From the NCBI GenBank assembly GCA_001724265.1, contig MEDY01000016.1, forward strand, positions 1 through 64,000: a stretch of DNA of 64,000 nt, written 5' to 3'. Every line of letters starts with the position of its first letter. The first letter of the stretch is position 1. The notes below the pieces were generated by a model. That model was not told the DNA's origin. It did not search any database and saw only the letters and a program-made list of their open reading frames with translations. The position numbers were made by a program, and so were the translations under genes. Source of the stretch: Rhizaria sp. SCN 62-66 (taxonomy: Eukaryota > Rhizaria, unplaced). This document shows positions 35,738 through 50,200 of the stretch, piece after piece.

Positions 35738-38700
35738 ATGCTCGCGCGTTCAGGCTCCGCTGCACTCCAGCGGCACCTTGTTCGCGTGGCCGCCGATGCG
35801 CGCCTGATCGCGACAACATCCTCTCCGTCTGAGCCCAGCTTATCAATCACCACATCCAGTTCTGTTACGTCAAAATCTGATGTATACAGTGCGAAAACCG
35901 CCTCTACACGCCCGCTATACGGTCCCACTCTCCCTGACGCAACTTCCTCGACCTTAACGACCACCGCCAGCTCCGGCTCTATCGCAGGTGGAGCCGCCAC
36001 AACCACCGCTGCTGCTGAAGCTTGCCGTGCACACGCCCACATTGCTGCCACTTGTGCTGCCTCTGCGTCTGCCTCGTTTTCCGTCGCTGTGCCCGCCCGC
36101 AGCTTCTCAGCCTCCTCATCCTCATCTGCCGGCAACGACAAGATCAACGGCACTGCCAAGAAGAGTCACAGCAACGGCCGCAGCAACGGCCGCAGCAACG
36201 CAGCTGCCTCTGCGACCTCTGAGCACAACGCTACTTGGCCGCGCAAGCCGCAGAAGCCCGCCGCTGATCTTAACGTCATCGCAGACTCTGCCTATAATGC
36301 TGGCGCTGACGCTGGGTCGAGTTTCACTCGCGGCAACAAAAGTCGCGCGAATAATAATCGCGTTAACAATAATAACAATACCAATAACAACAAGAATAAT
36401 AGCGCGAATGCTGTTCGCATTGAGAGGACCCGCAACTCCAACTTCGCCTCGACTGCCGCCGCTGCCGCGGCCGCCGCGGCCGCCGCTGCGCCGAGTGTCA
36501 GCGCGAGTGTGGGTGTGAGCGAGAGCCAGTGGAGCATCCCATCGGAGCGCGTGCCCTCGCGCACGCAGGCGACAATTGCCAAGGCGTGGCTCGAAGCGTG
36601 GAGCACCCTCGACGACGTCAACGCGTTCAAGCACCGGACGCACCTGTCGCACGCTGCGCAGAACTCCGCGCACAGTAGCGGCCACGGCGACGCGCTCGCG
36701 CAGGCTCCGTCTCACGCTGCGGCGCAGATTGCGGCCGCCGTGGCCATGGGCGAGCCATCGCCGTTGGACGCTGTGGCGACGCTGCTGGTCGAGTATCTGC
36801 AACAGCTAGACGAGCTCACCCGCGCCGCCCGCGCCGACCCGGCCGCGCACGCCGCCGCCGCGCACACAGGCGTCGTTGCCAGCGCGGTTTCCTGCGTGCT
36901 GAGCAGCGAGAGGCTGGAGGAGCTGATGCGCGCCGCGGTGCGCCACGGCCAGTACGGGCTTGCGTGGCGCGTGTTCCAGCTCCACGGCAACCCGCTGTCG
37001 CTGCGCACGCACGCCGCCGCAAACCCGGCCGCCGCCGCGCTTGTCGCCGCGCGCGACGCGCGCTCCCTCATCCCCGCCAGTGCGAGCAATAGCAATATCA
37101 ATATCATGAGCAATGCTAGCGTGAGCGGCGTGCAGGTTCACAGCGGCCATCTCAGCCTGGGATCGTCCGTGGTGACGGCCAGCAGCAGCGCCGTGGCGGC
37201 CGCGGGCGACGTGGTGAGCGGTGACGGCGACGACGACAGCGTGTGCGCGCTGCACGTGCCGTACGCGGCCGTGGCGCCCCCGCTGACGGCGCAGGAGGAG
37301 CGCGCCGCCGCCGCCCGCGGGTGGGGGCTCGCGCGCGACAGGGAGCGCGATCGTGCGCTGCACCAGAAGTCGCACTACTACCTCAGCCAGCAGCAGAAGC
37401 AGCTTGACTCCGGCTCCGGCGGGCGGCACGAGCATGACCCGTCGTCGGCGGCGTCGGCGTCGGCGTCACCGCGCGGACAGGACCTCTCCGACTCGCCGCT
37501 AGCGGGGCTCGACGCCGTCCTCAGCACCGTGGCCGCCAACGCCGCCGCCCGGGCCGCCGCGCGCGAGGCCAGCGCAGACGCGATCCCCGACGGGAGCGCC
37601 AAGCCGGCGCCACTGGCTGCCGCGTCTGGCGCAGCGCCTAAGAGTCTGGGCGAAAGCGCGGTGTGGAGCGACATCGCGGCGCTGCTCAGCGAGCCCCCTG
37701 TCGCGAGCGCCGCCAGCGCCGCCCCGCTCCACGCCGCGAGAGTCCACGCGCCCCACGCGCCTCACGGGGCGCACAGGCTCGGGCTCGGCCACGGGTCCGG
37801 GCAGCGGTACGAGGACGACCTGCTGGCGGACGCGGACGACGAGTACTACAACGACGGGCACACGGACTACGACACCGAGATCGAAGCCGGACTGGAGACA
37901 GACGACGGTGGCTCCTACAATAGCGCCGCGGCCGAGGGCTACTTGGGCGCCGACGGGTTCGGCGACGCACAGGACGTTGTACAGTCCGCGGGCGGCAAGC
38001 AGGCCAAGACGCGCACCAAGGCCCGCGGCACGCAGCCCCTCTCGCGCACGCAGCAGCGCTCTCAGGCCTACGCCGCCGCCGCCGCCGCGACCCGCACGCG
38101 CGCCCGCGCGTCCGCGTCGGCGGCGCACGTGGCCGTGTCGGAGCTGTCGGACGCTGTGGACCCGCTTGTGTCGCTCACCAGCACGGCCCACGCGCGCGCC
38201 ATAGCCGCGCTCGCGTACACCGCAGACGCGCCAGGCAGCGGCAGTGACGCCGACGGCGTGAACGCGGTCAACCGCGCGATTGCGGCGTCGCTGCCCGCGC
38301 CGCCGCTACCGACGGTGGGGGCATACCACGCCGCGCTCTTCTGCGCCGCCATGCTCGCGCGGCCCGACCTCGCGCTGGCCGTCACGCGCAGCATGGGCAG
38401 GCACTCAGCACTGACACTGCGGCTCTCGCCCGGGGCCGGCTCCGGGGACCTGGACAGCACCGGCCACGGTCAGGACCACGGCCACGGCCACGGCCACGTT
38501 CGCGGCGGCAGCGACTCAGTCTTCACAAGCAACCCCGGCAGCGACTATACCCCCGTGACGCCGGCGTCGTCGTCGGCGCTGGCGGCGAGCGTGGGCGTGG
38601 GCGGAGAAAAGTGGGAGCTGGGCGACCTGGTCGTCACCAGCGGCAAGCAAGTCTCGCTTGCCGCGCGCGGCGGCCTCACCGGGCTCAAGACGGCCTGGCC

Positions 38701-41700
38701 CGCCATCGAGAGCGCCATCGCGCACATCAAGGAAGCCGCGCACGCCGCCGCCGCGCAGTGCGCCGCGTAGTCAGCCGCCATCAGCACGGCCTACGGGGCC
38801 CACTTCGCCGCCTCACGCGGCCAGTCACGGGCGCAGTTGCAGGCCAAGTCGGCGCACGCGAGCGTGAGCGAGCTGCTGCGGCTGCCGGCCTTCACGCCGT
38901 CCGTCGCGCCCCGCGGTGCCGCCTTCGCGCTGGCGCTACTGTCGGCGCGCGCGGCCGCGGATCCTGAGGCGACGCTGCGTGCGCTGCAGCAGCTGTGCAG
39001 CTCGCACTCGACGACGGGCCGCTTCCTCGCCTCGCAGCGCATGTTCGGCATGGCCGTGCAAAACGTGGTGCTGGCCGACGCGTGGCCATTGCTGCCGCAG
39101 GTGCTGGAGCTCATGACGCAGCGCCGCACGCACCCCAACAAGGTGATGTTGACTGCGCTTATGTCCACCTCGCTGCAGCGCCGTGCGCCGCTGCAGGCGC
39201 TGGCCGCGTTCGACACCTTCTTCGTGCCGCCCAGCCAGCGCATGGAGCGCGTCATGGAGGCGCTGCGCCACGACGGGCGCGACCGTGCGATGCTGCAGGC
39301 GGCCGCAGGCGCACTGCAGTGGGCCGGCGTCGACCCGCTGACCGGCGAGGGCATCCTGCCCGGGACCGACCCCGCCACGGCGGCCGCGGCGGCCGCGGTG
39401 GGGAAGCTGCTGCGCGAGAGCGTCGAAGGCGAGCGAGCCGCCGGGTGGTTTGAGGATGCCGCTAACGGCAGTCTGGCGCAGCCGGTGATGGAGATGGTCG
39501 AGCGCATCCAGGACGCCGTCGCCATCAGCAACGAAATCAACAGTAAGAGTGGGCACAAGAGCGGTAGCAAGAGCAGCAGCAACGCCAACGACGGCGGCCC
39601 AAATGCTCGCATCGAGTCCCCCAACGCGCACATCAACGCTGGCGCGAGCGGCGGCAGCAGCGACACCCACAGTGCCGGCAACTCTAGCAACGACCTCGAG
39701 GAGCTGCTCACGGTCACCACCGACTCTGCCCCGTTCACGCAGCTCGGCGCGCGCCTGATGCCGCAGCTGCTGAGCGCCGTGCGCACCTTCTACGCCGTGG
39801 CGCGGCCCTCGCTGCTCTCCGCAGTGGCGGGCGTGACGACCGCGGTGCCCGAGCAGCGGCTCGAGAGCGAGTGGGCCGCGCTCGTGTCGGCCGTGCACCG
39901 CGGCTGCGCAGTCGCCGCCGCGCGGACCGACTTGGCCGCGCAGCTGCAGCAGCACCACCAGCAGCGCGCGCAGCTCTCGCAGCGGCATCGGGAGTGGCGC
40001 CGGGCCTAGGGCGACGCCGCCGGTGCCGCCGACGCAGACGCTGAGGCCGATGGCGAGGGCGAGGGCGAGTTCGACGACGAGGACTACTACGCGGCCCACG
40101 CGGCCACGACCCCGCGAGGCGTGATGACAGGCGAGGGGCCGGGCGGGCTCTGGGGCCCCACGGCGCTGCTCCCGTCGCTGTCCGTCACAGGCGGCAGCGC
40201 TCCCGCTAAGAACAACGACAACGACACTGCGAGTGCTCTTGACGGCGCCGCGAGCGGCGTGACGACCGTGGTCGCAATCCCCAGTCCCGTGGGCGAGAGC
40301 ATGGGCGCGACGAGCGCCATTGCGGCCGCCGTCGCGGGCACGGGGCGCTTCGACGAACTCGCGCGCGCCGAGAACCGCGCGTACCCCGTCGCGGACCCCG
40401 CGCCCGTTACCGACACGGACCTGCTCGAGCTCGCGGCCGCCTCGGGCGCGGGCTCTGGCCTCGATGCCGGCAGTGGCGGCGGCGGCGCGGGCGGCGAGAT
40501 CGACATCGGGCGCATGCTGGGGTCGCTCAAGACTGACTCGATGGGCGCGCTGCTGTGGGGTGCCGAGGCCGAGGGGCTCGCCGCGCCTTCACCGGCGGTC
40601 ACGGCCGCTGCAGACAGCGACGGAAGGAGTAAGAGCAGGAACGGAGCTGAGGTTGTCGATGGGATCGCGCGCGCACGCGAGTCTCGCGCGGCCTCTGTTG
40701 CCGTCGCGGTGGCGCATGCCACGGCAACCGCCGCCGCGCCCACCGCGGCCGGCCTGCGCAGCGAGAGCGAGCATGGCGGCAACTCGACCGCGACGATAGA
40801 GAACTTTCCCTCGTCGTCCTATAACGCAACTGCAGACTTTAACTCTGGTAACGACTCTGCTGCCGTTGCTGATGTCGATTTTGACCTGATGCCGTGCCAC
40901 ATCGACCCTGAGACGGGCGCGTCGATGCCGTGGCCGCCGCTGCCCACGTCCGCGCCCGCGGCCTCGCTGCCCTGGGCGAGCTCGGTCCTCGCGGCCGAGC
41001 GCGAGCGCGCACTCGAAGTGGACACGCACCCTATCCTGCTCGGCATCCAGCGCGCGCAGTCGGGCGAGTTCCCGCTCAATGTGTTCCTGCCCACAGCCTT
41101 CACGCTGCGCTGCGCCATCCGCGGCTGCCGCGACAACACCGCCGCGCCACTGTGGCGCGAGGCGCTGGTGCTGCTCGACCTCATGTTCCGCCTCGGCATG
41201 CCGCTGGACCCACACGCCGTAACGCTCACGGTGCAGACCTGCGCGCACGCGGACCGCGAGGCCGAGGTTGTGGCGCTCGTCAAGATGCTGCTGCAGTCAC
41301 AGGTGCCGCTGCGCGTGTCGTTCGCGGCCGATCTGGCCGTGTTCTTTGCGCGCCGCGGGTCCAACTCAACTCTGTTGTGGGACGTGCTACTCTGGACGCT
41401 GCAGTCGCCGGCCCCGCGCGACTCGGACGGGCCACGTCGGCTGGACTCGGCGTTCCTTAACAACCTCGTCAAGACGTTTGTGCTCGAAGGATACCCGATG
41501 CGTGCGGCCGCGTTCCTGCTCGCCGTGCTGCGCGTGTCGCCCAAGACGCTGTCGCTGTACTCCGCGCTCACACACGCGGCGGCCCAGGCGCTGCCGCGGC
41601 TCGACGACGTGGCCGCGATCATCCTCCGCACGCAGGAGCAGCGGTACAGCCGCGAGTTCACCACTGCGGCGGGATCGGCCGTGAGCCGCGGCGGCGACGG

Positions 41701-43897
41701 CGGCGTCGTGCTGTCCAACGTGCTGCTGCCGCTGGGGCCCGGCATCGCGACGCGGTCAGCGTACCCGGCACGCGGCCACTTCGCGCCGCTGTCAGTCGAG
41801 GCGCTGATCCCATCCTGGCGCCTCGTCATGATGGGGCTCGCGCTGTACCACCAGCCTAGCGGGCTGCGCCTTGTCGTACAGCTCTGGGCGCGGCGCCAGC
41901 TCGTCCCGCTCACGCACACGTTGGGATACCTGGACCACTTGGCGCTGCTCATCGCCGTTGCGCGCTACGGCTCAAGCCGCCGCATGCTGCTCGCCATGGC
42001 CAGCGCGCGCCCCAACGGCCGCTCGCTGCGTATTGTGCCGCGCCCGATGCGCACTGCGCGTGTCGACGAGGTCCCCGGCCGCGCGCCGTCGCCCGGCGTA
42101 GATGTGATCCACAACGGCACCATGCCCAAGATGTACATGCACTTGCTTGCCGCAGAGACGCTGGCGCGGTTCCTTGTTAACGTTGACGTGCCGATGCACA
42201 ACAACCCGTATGAGGACACGCTGCGGTTCATCGCACGCGACGCCGAGCTCGCGTTTGCTGACGTCCTGCCTCATAGTGGCAGCATGACTGCGCACAGTGA
42301 CAACAACGATAATGCGGATTGCACTGATGACGTGAGCGTTCACCTTGACGCAAACTCTCTCATCGACTCAGCCTCTGCGACTCAGTCGCAGTCGCGCGTG
42401 TCGATGACGACTCTGATCGCCAAGGCGCACCGCATGTCCTCCGAGAGCCTGCCACCGATGACGCCAGAGACTATGCGCGCCACCGCCGACGCCGATGTGC
42501 TGCGCGCGGAGCTCGCGGTTTCCGACTCCGTCTCTAACGCCGCCAACACCACCAGTGAGAATAATAGCAGCAGCGTGGTAACGACGACCGCTGCGGTCGA
42601 CTATGACATCCCGCACGTCGAGGCGCTGTGGCCCTACATCCGCTTCGTTGCCAGCTCCTCGCGCTTTCCCCCGTCGAAGCAGCAGCTCATCACACTCGCA
42701 GATCAGCTGTGGGACCTCATGGTGGCGCGGTTTCAGGTCAAGTCCTCGCTCACGGTCTTCTCGCTCAATCAGCTAGTGCTTGCCGCCGGGCCCTCCACCG
42801 CGGCCGCGGCCCAGCTCGTCACGGACGCGAGCGACAGCAACAGCGGCAGCCTCGTCACCGGCATGGCGCCCCTGCGCGTGCGCGACGGCACGCTGCCGCT
42901 CTTCTCTGCGGTGCGTTTCGCGCGCATGAACCACAGCGACTACCGCGAGCGGTACCCTGTCGCGGCTGCGCGCGCGGACGCCGTGGTGCGCGCGCTGCCC
43001 ACATGCGCCCTGACACCCTCTCTGTGGTCAACGCACTACAGCCAGCACACTCCCGACGAGGACCCGATGCTGGCGCGCACGCTCTCCGTCGCGGGCAAGC
43101 ACACGCTGTTCGACAAGAACCCCAACGGGCACGGCAGCATTGCTGCCAACCCGGCCGCGGCCGTCGCGTCGGTGGGCTATGTCACGCCCGAACTTGACGC
43201 CGCGCCCGCGACGGGCCTCGTGATCCCGCGCACGGCTGTGGACGTGCTCTCGCGCGCTCTGCGCGAACCTGCGGGCGCGGATGCGCTGCTACAGTGCTCC
43301 GACGCCGCACTCGCCGACGCCGGGTTTACGGGCCGCGGCGTCAACACGGGCACGGAGACGCACATGATCGTGGTGGACCTGCGTAACCACTCCTTCGCCA
43401 CGGGCACGCTCGCGCTGCGCCGCGCGCTCAGGGAGCTCATCGACTGGGGCTGCGTGCGGGCGCGCGCCGCGCAGGAGGCCGCCACGCCGCACTCTGCCGC
43501 GCGCGGGAGCGCCAAGCGCGAGAGCGCCGCCACTGCCAAGAGCAGCACGGCAGGGGGCAAGACGCCGCCCGGCCCGACTGCGAGCCCCCAGCTGCCGGGC
43601 TCGCTGATGATCCTGGCCTACTCGCACTACAGCCGCGCGCCGCACACCGTCACGACGCGGCTCATGACCGCGTTTGATCTGCCCGCGGTACTCATGCGTC
43701 TCGGGTTCCCGCGCGCGTACCTTTCGTCGCCTATCTCTGTCGACGCAGCGTTGGCACCCGAGGGCGCCGAAGGCGGGCCTGCGGCCGCCGTGGTGATCCC
43801 TGCTGCTGCATTGAACCAGTGGTTGTACTGTGCGATCCAGCCGCACCAGACGGCACTGCCTGCGCTCGCGCAGGACTTGAAGAACCACTTTGCCTAA
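35738..43897 (+). CDS. Giant pentatricopeptide-repeat/SMR-like protein, read through two TAGs
   Basis: One uninterrupted frame of 2719 codons from ATG 35738 to TAA, with TAG at 38768 (residue 1011) and 40007 (residue 1424). The N-terminus MLARSGSAALQRHLVRVAAD is Arg-rich, Ser/Ala-rich and lacks acids, typical of a mitochondrial targeting peptide. Ala/Ser-rich linkers separate helical PPR-like units: VGAYHAALFCAAMLARPDLA (about 868), then after TAG1 PNKVMLTALMSTSLQRRAPL (about 1135), and after TAG2 ALVLLDLMFRLGMPLDPHAV (about 1810). The C-terminus has an SMR-like region: VVDLRNHSFATGTLALRRAL (about 2543) and LMILAYSHYSR (about 2622). PPR proteins bind organellar RNA; PPR-SMR members act in processing or translation. 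The start is the first ATG after an AT-rich run; the in-frame codons upstream are not convincing. Confidence 0.78.
38768..38770 (+). other. In-frame TAG no. 1 (putative sense codon), PPR-SMR gene
   Basis: TAG at residue 1011 followed by TCA. PPR-like helices lie on both sides. The only enclosing GT..AG is 13 nt long, so splicing does not explain it. Confidence 0.8.
40007..40009 (+). other. In-frame TAG no. 2 (putative sense codon), PPR-SMR gene
   Basis: TAG at residue 1424 followed by GGC in an acidic linker. The same frame then runs 1296 codons, carrying further PPR units and the SMR-like region, to TAA. Confidence 0.8.
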
Positions 43898-44293
43898 ACG
43901 AATGTGGACTTAAACAATATTTAATATCACTATTTATAAAAGAATGTATCACTAGTAATCATCAAACATCTAGAAATCAAACTTAAACGATATTATTATT
44001 TATTTAACATTGTCTGTAATACAAATATCACGCAACTGTTGTTAGATTTATCGGTCCTATTCACTCCAGCTTTGCGGCGTTACACGTGGCGAGTGTGCAC
44101 GACCAAAGCAATTTTGAATGACTTATATCGATTTGGAACTACCGTTAAAGCGCCTTTGAGCATATTAACTCACATCAAGAGCACATTCAATATTTTGAAA
44201 AACATTAAACTCACTCTCTTGGAACTTCGGAACAACTTGAAATTGTGGCGCAGCAAGTAAAAGCTGTGGCACAGCTGTTGAAGTGCCACCACC
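43898..44293. other. Intergenic spacer
   Basis: 396 bp of AT-rich DNA between two plus-strand giant genes. No gene is seen. Confidence 0.5.
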
Positions 44294-47200
44294 ATGGAGC
44301 TTTTCGATGGATTAAAGCACCACACACTTCTGAGTGTGCGCTTACGCAACAACCAACTTGAGCTTTTAATCTCGCCTCCAAAGCGGGCGTATAGGTTCGT
44401 CTTCATTTATTCACTTTAAGTCGCACACCCTTGCAATCAACTGCACCAGATCATCACCAGTCTCAGCTTGCTCTCTCTCTTTCTTGTCGCCAAACGTCGT
44501 CTTTTTAGTCACGCTCTTGATGAGCACCGCGCTGATTGGGAGCCGTGTGACTCTTTGACAATCCATCCGTACCGCCCGAATGAATCACCCGATCTGCGCC
44601 TCGTAGACAATCGCATTCTGCGTTCGTTTCTACTCACGTGGCTCAACGCTTTCGGCACATCTGCCGCAACAGGCCTCCAACTCACACGCGTTGCACCATT
44701 TCCTATCTCACGCCATGCGGGCCCTGTAGATAGCTCTTGCGAGACGCCCCAGTCAGTCGTCGGTGCACCGGTCTATGCGCGCTGTGGGCTCAGTCCTGGT
44801 TCAGCGGCGTTCATCGGGGCGCTCTCTGCAACAAACTCAATGACTGCGGCAAATCACAACAATAGCATTCACACCAGTGTGCTCAACCACGTTTCCGCCA
44901 TCAGTGCGGCTGCAGCTGCGGCGCTCAACGGAGCTGTGCTCGGCTCGGTCCCTGGCAGCTTTGTGACTAACATTACGAGCAGTGATGAGTACTTCAGCGA
45001 CACTGCTGCTGGTGTTGAGAGTGGTGTTCACAGCTCAGGTAGTTACGGTGTTTCTAGCAGCAACGGTATCAGCAGTGGTAGCGGCAGTGATACGCCTCTA
45101 AGCGGCTTCCATGGAGCCCGCAGTGGCTCTGCGTCATTTCTGCTTGCACCGCGAGAGGCACTGCTGCGCGTGTGGCGACAGTGTGTGTTCCCCCTGAGCT
45201 TTATGTTGCACAAGGAGCGCGCACGCAGTATCGCGTTGCAACAACACGTCGATAGTCTTCTTGACATTGACGCACAGCAACAGCTGCTGCAGCAGCAGCG
45301 TGGACAGCAGACTTCTCAACAAAGGAACCACGGTGGCGGCAATGTAACGAGTACTCAGTGTCCGATAGCGCGCGCCAAAGCAGCTAATGAGCTCTCTCCA
45401 ATGGTACCGTTGCCATTGAGCAACGGCTCTGCAGAAGCTTCTACTAAAAACACCCACAATAATCACAAGACAAACATGATCCACAATGTTGGCAAGTTTC
45501 ACCTTCGCCCGTCACCCCCAACCGCGCTGCTGCCACCGCCGCTGCTTGCCCCAGCGTCGCCATCATGCAGCAGCGTGCTCGCTACACCACTTGTGGTTAC
45601 ACAGCGGCGCAGGCCTGGTCGGCATTTACGCGCGCCGACGCAGGTCGCCGTTACAGTGGCAACGCCGCTGGGAACTGAGACCACGGAAACGCCGCAATCG
45701 CGCGCGGCGACAGAGACGCACGCGGCAGAAGTGCGCCAGCGCGAGGAAAGAGTCACAAATGCTCGCGCTCGCGTTAGAGTAAGCGCAGGACTACACGAGA
45801 ACTACAACACCACTGCTAACGCTTCCTCCGTGAAGACCTTGCTCGCTGACTGCGAAACTTATGCTGCCGATTGTGAGCGTAAAGTTAGCGTATGTACGTC
45901 CGTCACTCACCTCACAGCTTTAGACTTTAAAGGAGAGAAAGAATATGTCGGCAAGCTGACAACAACTGCACTGATAGCAAGAAACCTGCTGCCAGCATTG
46001 CCAGGCCAGACTCCGCGCATAATCAATGTAGCATCTTCGAATGATGTGAACAACAAGTACACCGCTGCAGTACTGAACAGTAGCAACGAGTTTAACATCA
46101 GTGATGACAGCAGCGTTTGCGTTGATGGGGCTGCTATTGAAGCGACGCCACTTGCCTTTGCTGTCACCGGCTACAAAGACAAGTCCGTGTCCCCAGCCTC
46201 AGACGCAGAAACAATGCTCTCCGCCGCAACTGAAGCCACGCCGCGCGCTTATAAATTGACATCAGTGCAGGCGCCTACGCCTGCAACTGTGGCTCCGCAT
46301 AGACGAACGCTAACCTGTCTTGACGTTGCTAGCTTAATGTTGGTTGCAAACAACATCAACGACCACTGCGACGGAAATATTAAAACAGACGCAAATACTG
46401 CAAAAGTGGAACCAACTGCCCACAAATGCAGTGAAGACCCAGTCATCTCCTCCTCAGCTCGCACACTAACTGCTAATCCCGTATCAGCAAGTAGCAGTTG
46501 CCAGCACGTGCCTCGATTGCCGGCACGCAGGCTATCAGCAGCGAGCTCCACAGTTGATACCATTGCTGATGTGACAGCTCCTAGCACAAATCGCGCTGCT
46601 GCAGGGCTGCATACGCCCGGTTCTTTGCTGTGCACTGTGAGTGATGCGCCATCTAACTGCGTAAACGAGGTCTACGTCAACTCTAACGCAGCAGTGACTG
46701 ATATTCACGGGAGCGCCACTCCCGCAAACGCACGCGTAAAGGCGGAGAATAGCGCTGGTAGAGATGGCATGAGCGGGAGCCTTGCACCTTTGACGTTAGC
46801 GCGTCAAGGGAGCCTTCCCGCGCGCCCGCCAACAGTCCCATTGCCGGCCCTACCAACAGACACCACGCAGCTGCGCCCAGCCTTACTGCACCATACACAG
46901 CCTAAGTCTCAGATACAGTTACAGCCTCAGTCGCAACTAGTACAGTCAGCAATTCGCATTGTAGAGTATGATGGTGCGGCGCTGGTAACTGAAGCACGGC
47001 TTCGCAGCGCGGTAGCGGCGCAACGTGCTCTTGCACCCGTAACTATTAATCTTGCGGGTAGTGACCTCGCCGCTGCAAACGCTGCTTTTGAAGAGGAAGG
47101 CAAAGTTGCGCTCGCATCACGACTTCAACGCGCTCACTTCAACAGCAAGCAGGCAAGTACCGGTGACACTGGAGAAGTCGACCACAGTAAGAAATGCGGT

Positions 47201-50200
47201 GATAGTGAGCATAGCACCGGTTGTGAAAACGACGGGAGCGAAGCCAGGGATAACTCATACTTGCACCAGTATCTATTATCAGTTGCAGTTGCGACAGAAG
47301 AAAAGAGAGAGAGTGCAACATTGCTGCCATATACAACTGCTCTTCAAAACCTTAGCAGTCACAGTGGCGACGTGCACGCTGCTAATGCCCCTATAAGTGA
47401 GTATTTAGCACGGCGAATCAGCCAAGCTGCCGCTGGTGCTACTTTCACAGGTAATATGTCGTCTGCAGGCACTGAATCAAAGCAATCGTTAAAGTTAATG
47501 CATGTTTGTGCCAATTCTCGCGCATCATCAACTGACGCTGCGCCAGTTACTCGACCAAAATGTGATCTTCCCCCTTTGCCTATGCCAACCGTGCTTGCTT
47601 TTTCCAGTAGCGGGAAGCAAAGGCATCGACACAGCTATAGCCACAGTTACAGCAATAGCTCGAACAACGCGCTTCAGACATCAATAGTCATTCCCAGCGC
47701 CGCTGAAAATATTAGCCGTTCATTGTTAGCAAGACGTATTGACAACAACCACAGTCACAGTCAGAATACATCGCCGGCAAGCGTTAGCAGCGACTCCTCG
47801 GTTGTTAACAACAACCGCGACAGCTGCAGAATAGTTGCCGCAAATGAATGTCTTCCTGTCACAAACAGCAATGAAGTGCTTCCCAACAGCAGCAGCCGGG
47901 AAACACGCCGGCGCGGTACTCTTACAAGAAAGCTATTTAAGCATCAACTGCTTTATCATGGCGGACTGCAGGCGTACTGTCACGAGAGTGATGATGAGAA
48001 CAACACACAAGGAGATTTTGAGGAGCCGCCGTCCTCTGCCTCTCCTGTTGTTGCTGCAGCGGTCGCAGATGCAGATGCTAGTGCTGCGACAATTTCCGCA
48101 GGCGCGCACTCGTTTGATACATCATTTGTTGACTTGTTTAACACAACTCGCACTTCAAACCACAACACTCTTAGTGATCGAAACAATCGGGCATTATCTA
48201 GCGCTGCGATTGCGTTTGTGCCAACGGTTGCCACTAGTGCCACAGTCGTCCCTAGTGGTGCAATTACACTGTCACCTAAGTCTGTTGCGGCAAGTAGCAC
48301 GTGGGAACAAGAGATATTTGTGCGCGTGCGCCCAGGATGCTATCTTGCTGTGCGCTCGGGTGGGGCATACGACATGCCTGCCAGCAACACAAGCACTAAC
48401 ATAAACGGTGACCATGTTGAAGATACGAATGTAAGTGATACTACGTTCCCAAGTACACTATTGATTAATGACAGCGCGCGTAGTGAGCAGCCGCAAGATG
48501 CTGAGCTTGCAGGTACCAGTGTGTCACAAAGCGCTGTGCAAGCAGGCTCTGTCATAGCACAGAGTTTAAGATCTGAGCTTACCGCGGGCGACGTAAGTGA
48601 TGCATGGGAAAAGGCCAAGAAAGCATGCAACTACAATAGCAACGGCTCTGGCTCACTGCCATCAACACCAAGTGTTGAGCCGCTTTCTGAGAGCGACTGT
48701 GGAAACAACATGTCCAGCGATAATGAAGACAAACGTAGTAACGGGAACAGCGGGCTTTTGATAACCGACGACAGCAGCGCCTTAGCTCGGACCACTGCCG
48801 CGGATACCAATGCTGTGGCATCAGAGAAGAGTGTAAGCTGCAATGATAGTGATGACGAGAACAAATCTTGTGTCAACAATTATGTGCTCAAGCACGGTCT
48901 TGACAGCACAACTAGTGGCATTAGCAGCAAATTTAGTAGCTTCTGCGACACGAGTGAAGGATCGTCGAATAACGTTACTGCGCTGCTGCAAACATTCACC
49001 TCAGCAATGCTTAATACCCTGCTGCCAGCGCCTGGTGGTGATAGCAGCGGCAGCGACAATGATAGTCCCCAGCAGAGTCCGACCGTCAGCGTAAACTCTA
49101 GACGCCATAACGACCGTCAAGCTACTGTAGCGGAGTCTGTTTCTAAAAGTGGCATGACAAGTCTTGATCTTAACCTTGGCAGTAGTGACATAACTAACGC
49201 ACAGAGCATTAACGAAGCTTCTTTCAGTAACAGCCACAGACCAAGCAGTATTCCGGCGGGCGCAGTCGCTGTGCTAAGTGACTGTGTCCGCACAGTCACC
49301 ACGGCCATCTCACTTGAGCTTGTCGGTGATAGCACGGATCAGTCGCGCAGCAGCGCAACCGCTCACACAAGCAACAATACCGGCACGAACGTACATGAGC
49401 CGCAATGCGTGTTTGGTTTAGCGTTGCGGACTGATATCTTGCGCGCTCACACAATTACTAGCAGCAGCGCTGATAGTGCGAGTCACTGTACCACCCAAAC
49501 TCCGCCAGCGCCTGTTGCGTCTGTGGACGCAGATCACCGTCACACCACGATTCCGCTATCACTCTCGGTCACGCCTCCAGTTGCAGCATTTACCCTACAT
49601 GAACAGCAGCCAGAACATAAACAGGAGCAAGAGCCAGCCGTGGATATGAGTCAAACGCAGCAGACGTCTGTTTACGACGGTGACACTAACAATAACGCGT
49701 TTCCCGCAGAGCCCTGGCGCGTCTTAGCGCTTGCTAATGTCTTGTCTCCGCCAGCCAATGCTGCCGTTACAGCGGCGGCAACCGCAACACTTGTGCAACA
49801 CCGTCAGCAACGGTTACAACAGCAGCAGCACCATGGCGGAGATAGCAGTGATGGAACTAGTGACGGTGTGTTGTTTGGTAGCAGCGACAACAGCAGTGTC
49901 GCTGGTGACGGCGATGACAAACGTGCGCGCAATCGTCATAGTGTATGGTGCGAGTATAACGCAAACAACAGCGCAAGCGTCACATATGATAACAACGACA
50001 AGTGCGTCAATCCTGACTGCGCTGCGTATCATGACAATGGTGGTGACTATGAAGACTACGACAGTCTGCACACAAGCGACGAGTTCGACGCTCCCGACAC
50101 CGCGGAGCTCAACCTAACACCCGGCGGTGGGCAAGGCCCTGGTCGACTCTATCCAGACGCGTTCCGCACTACGTTTGCTCCGGTTGCAACGCCGGACATG

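Noticed and set aside
38768-40009. TAG codons removed by introns
   Set aside because: No donor and acceptor pair of plausible length surrounds the TAGs; the nearest GT..AG spans are 12-13 nt, while real introns here are 98-283 bp.
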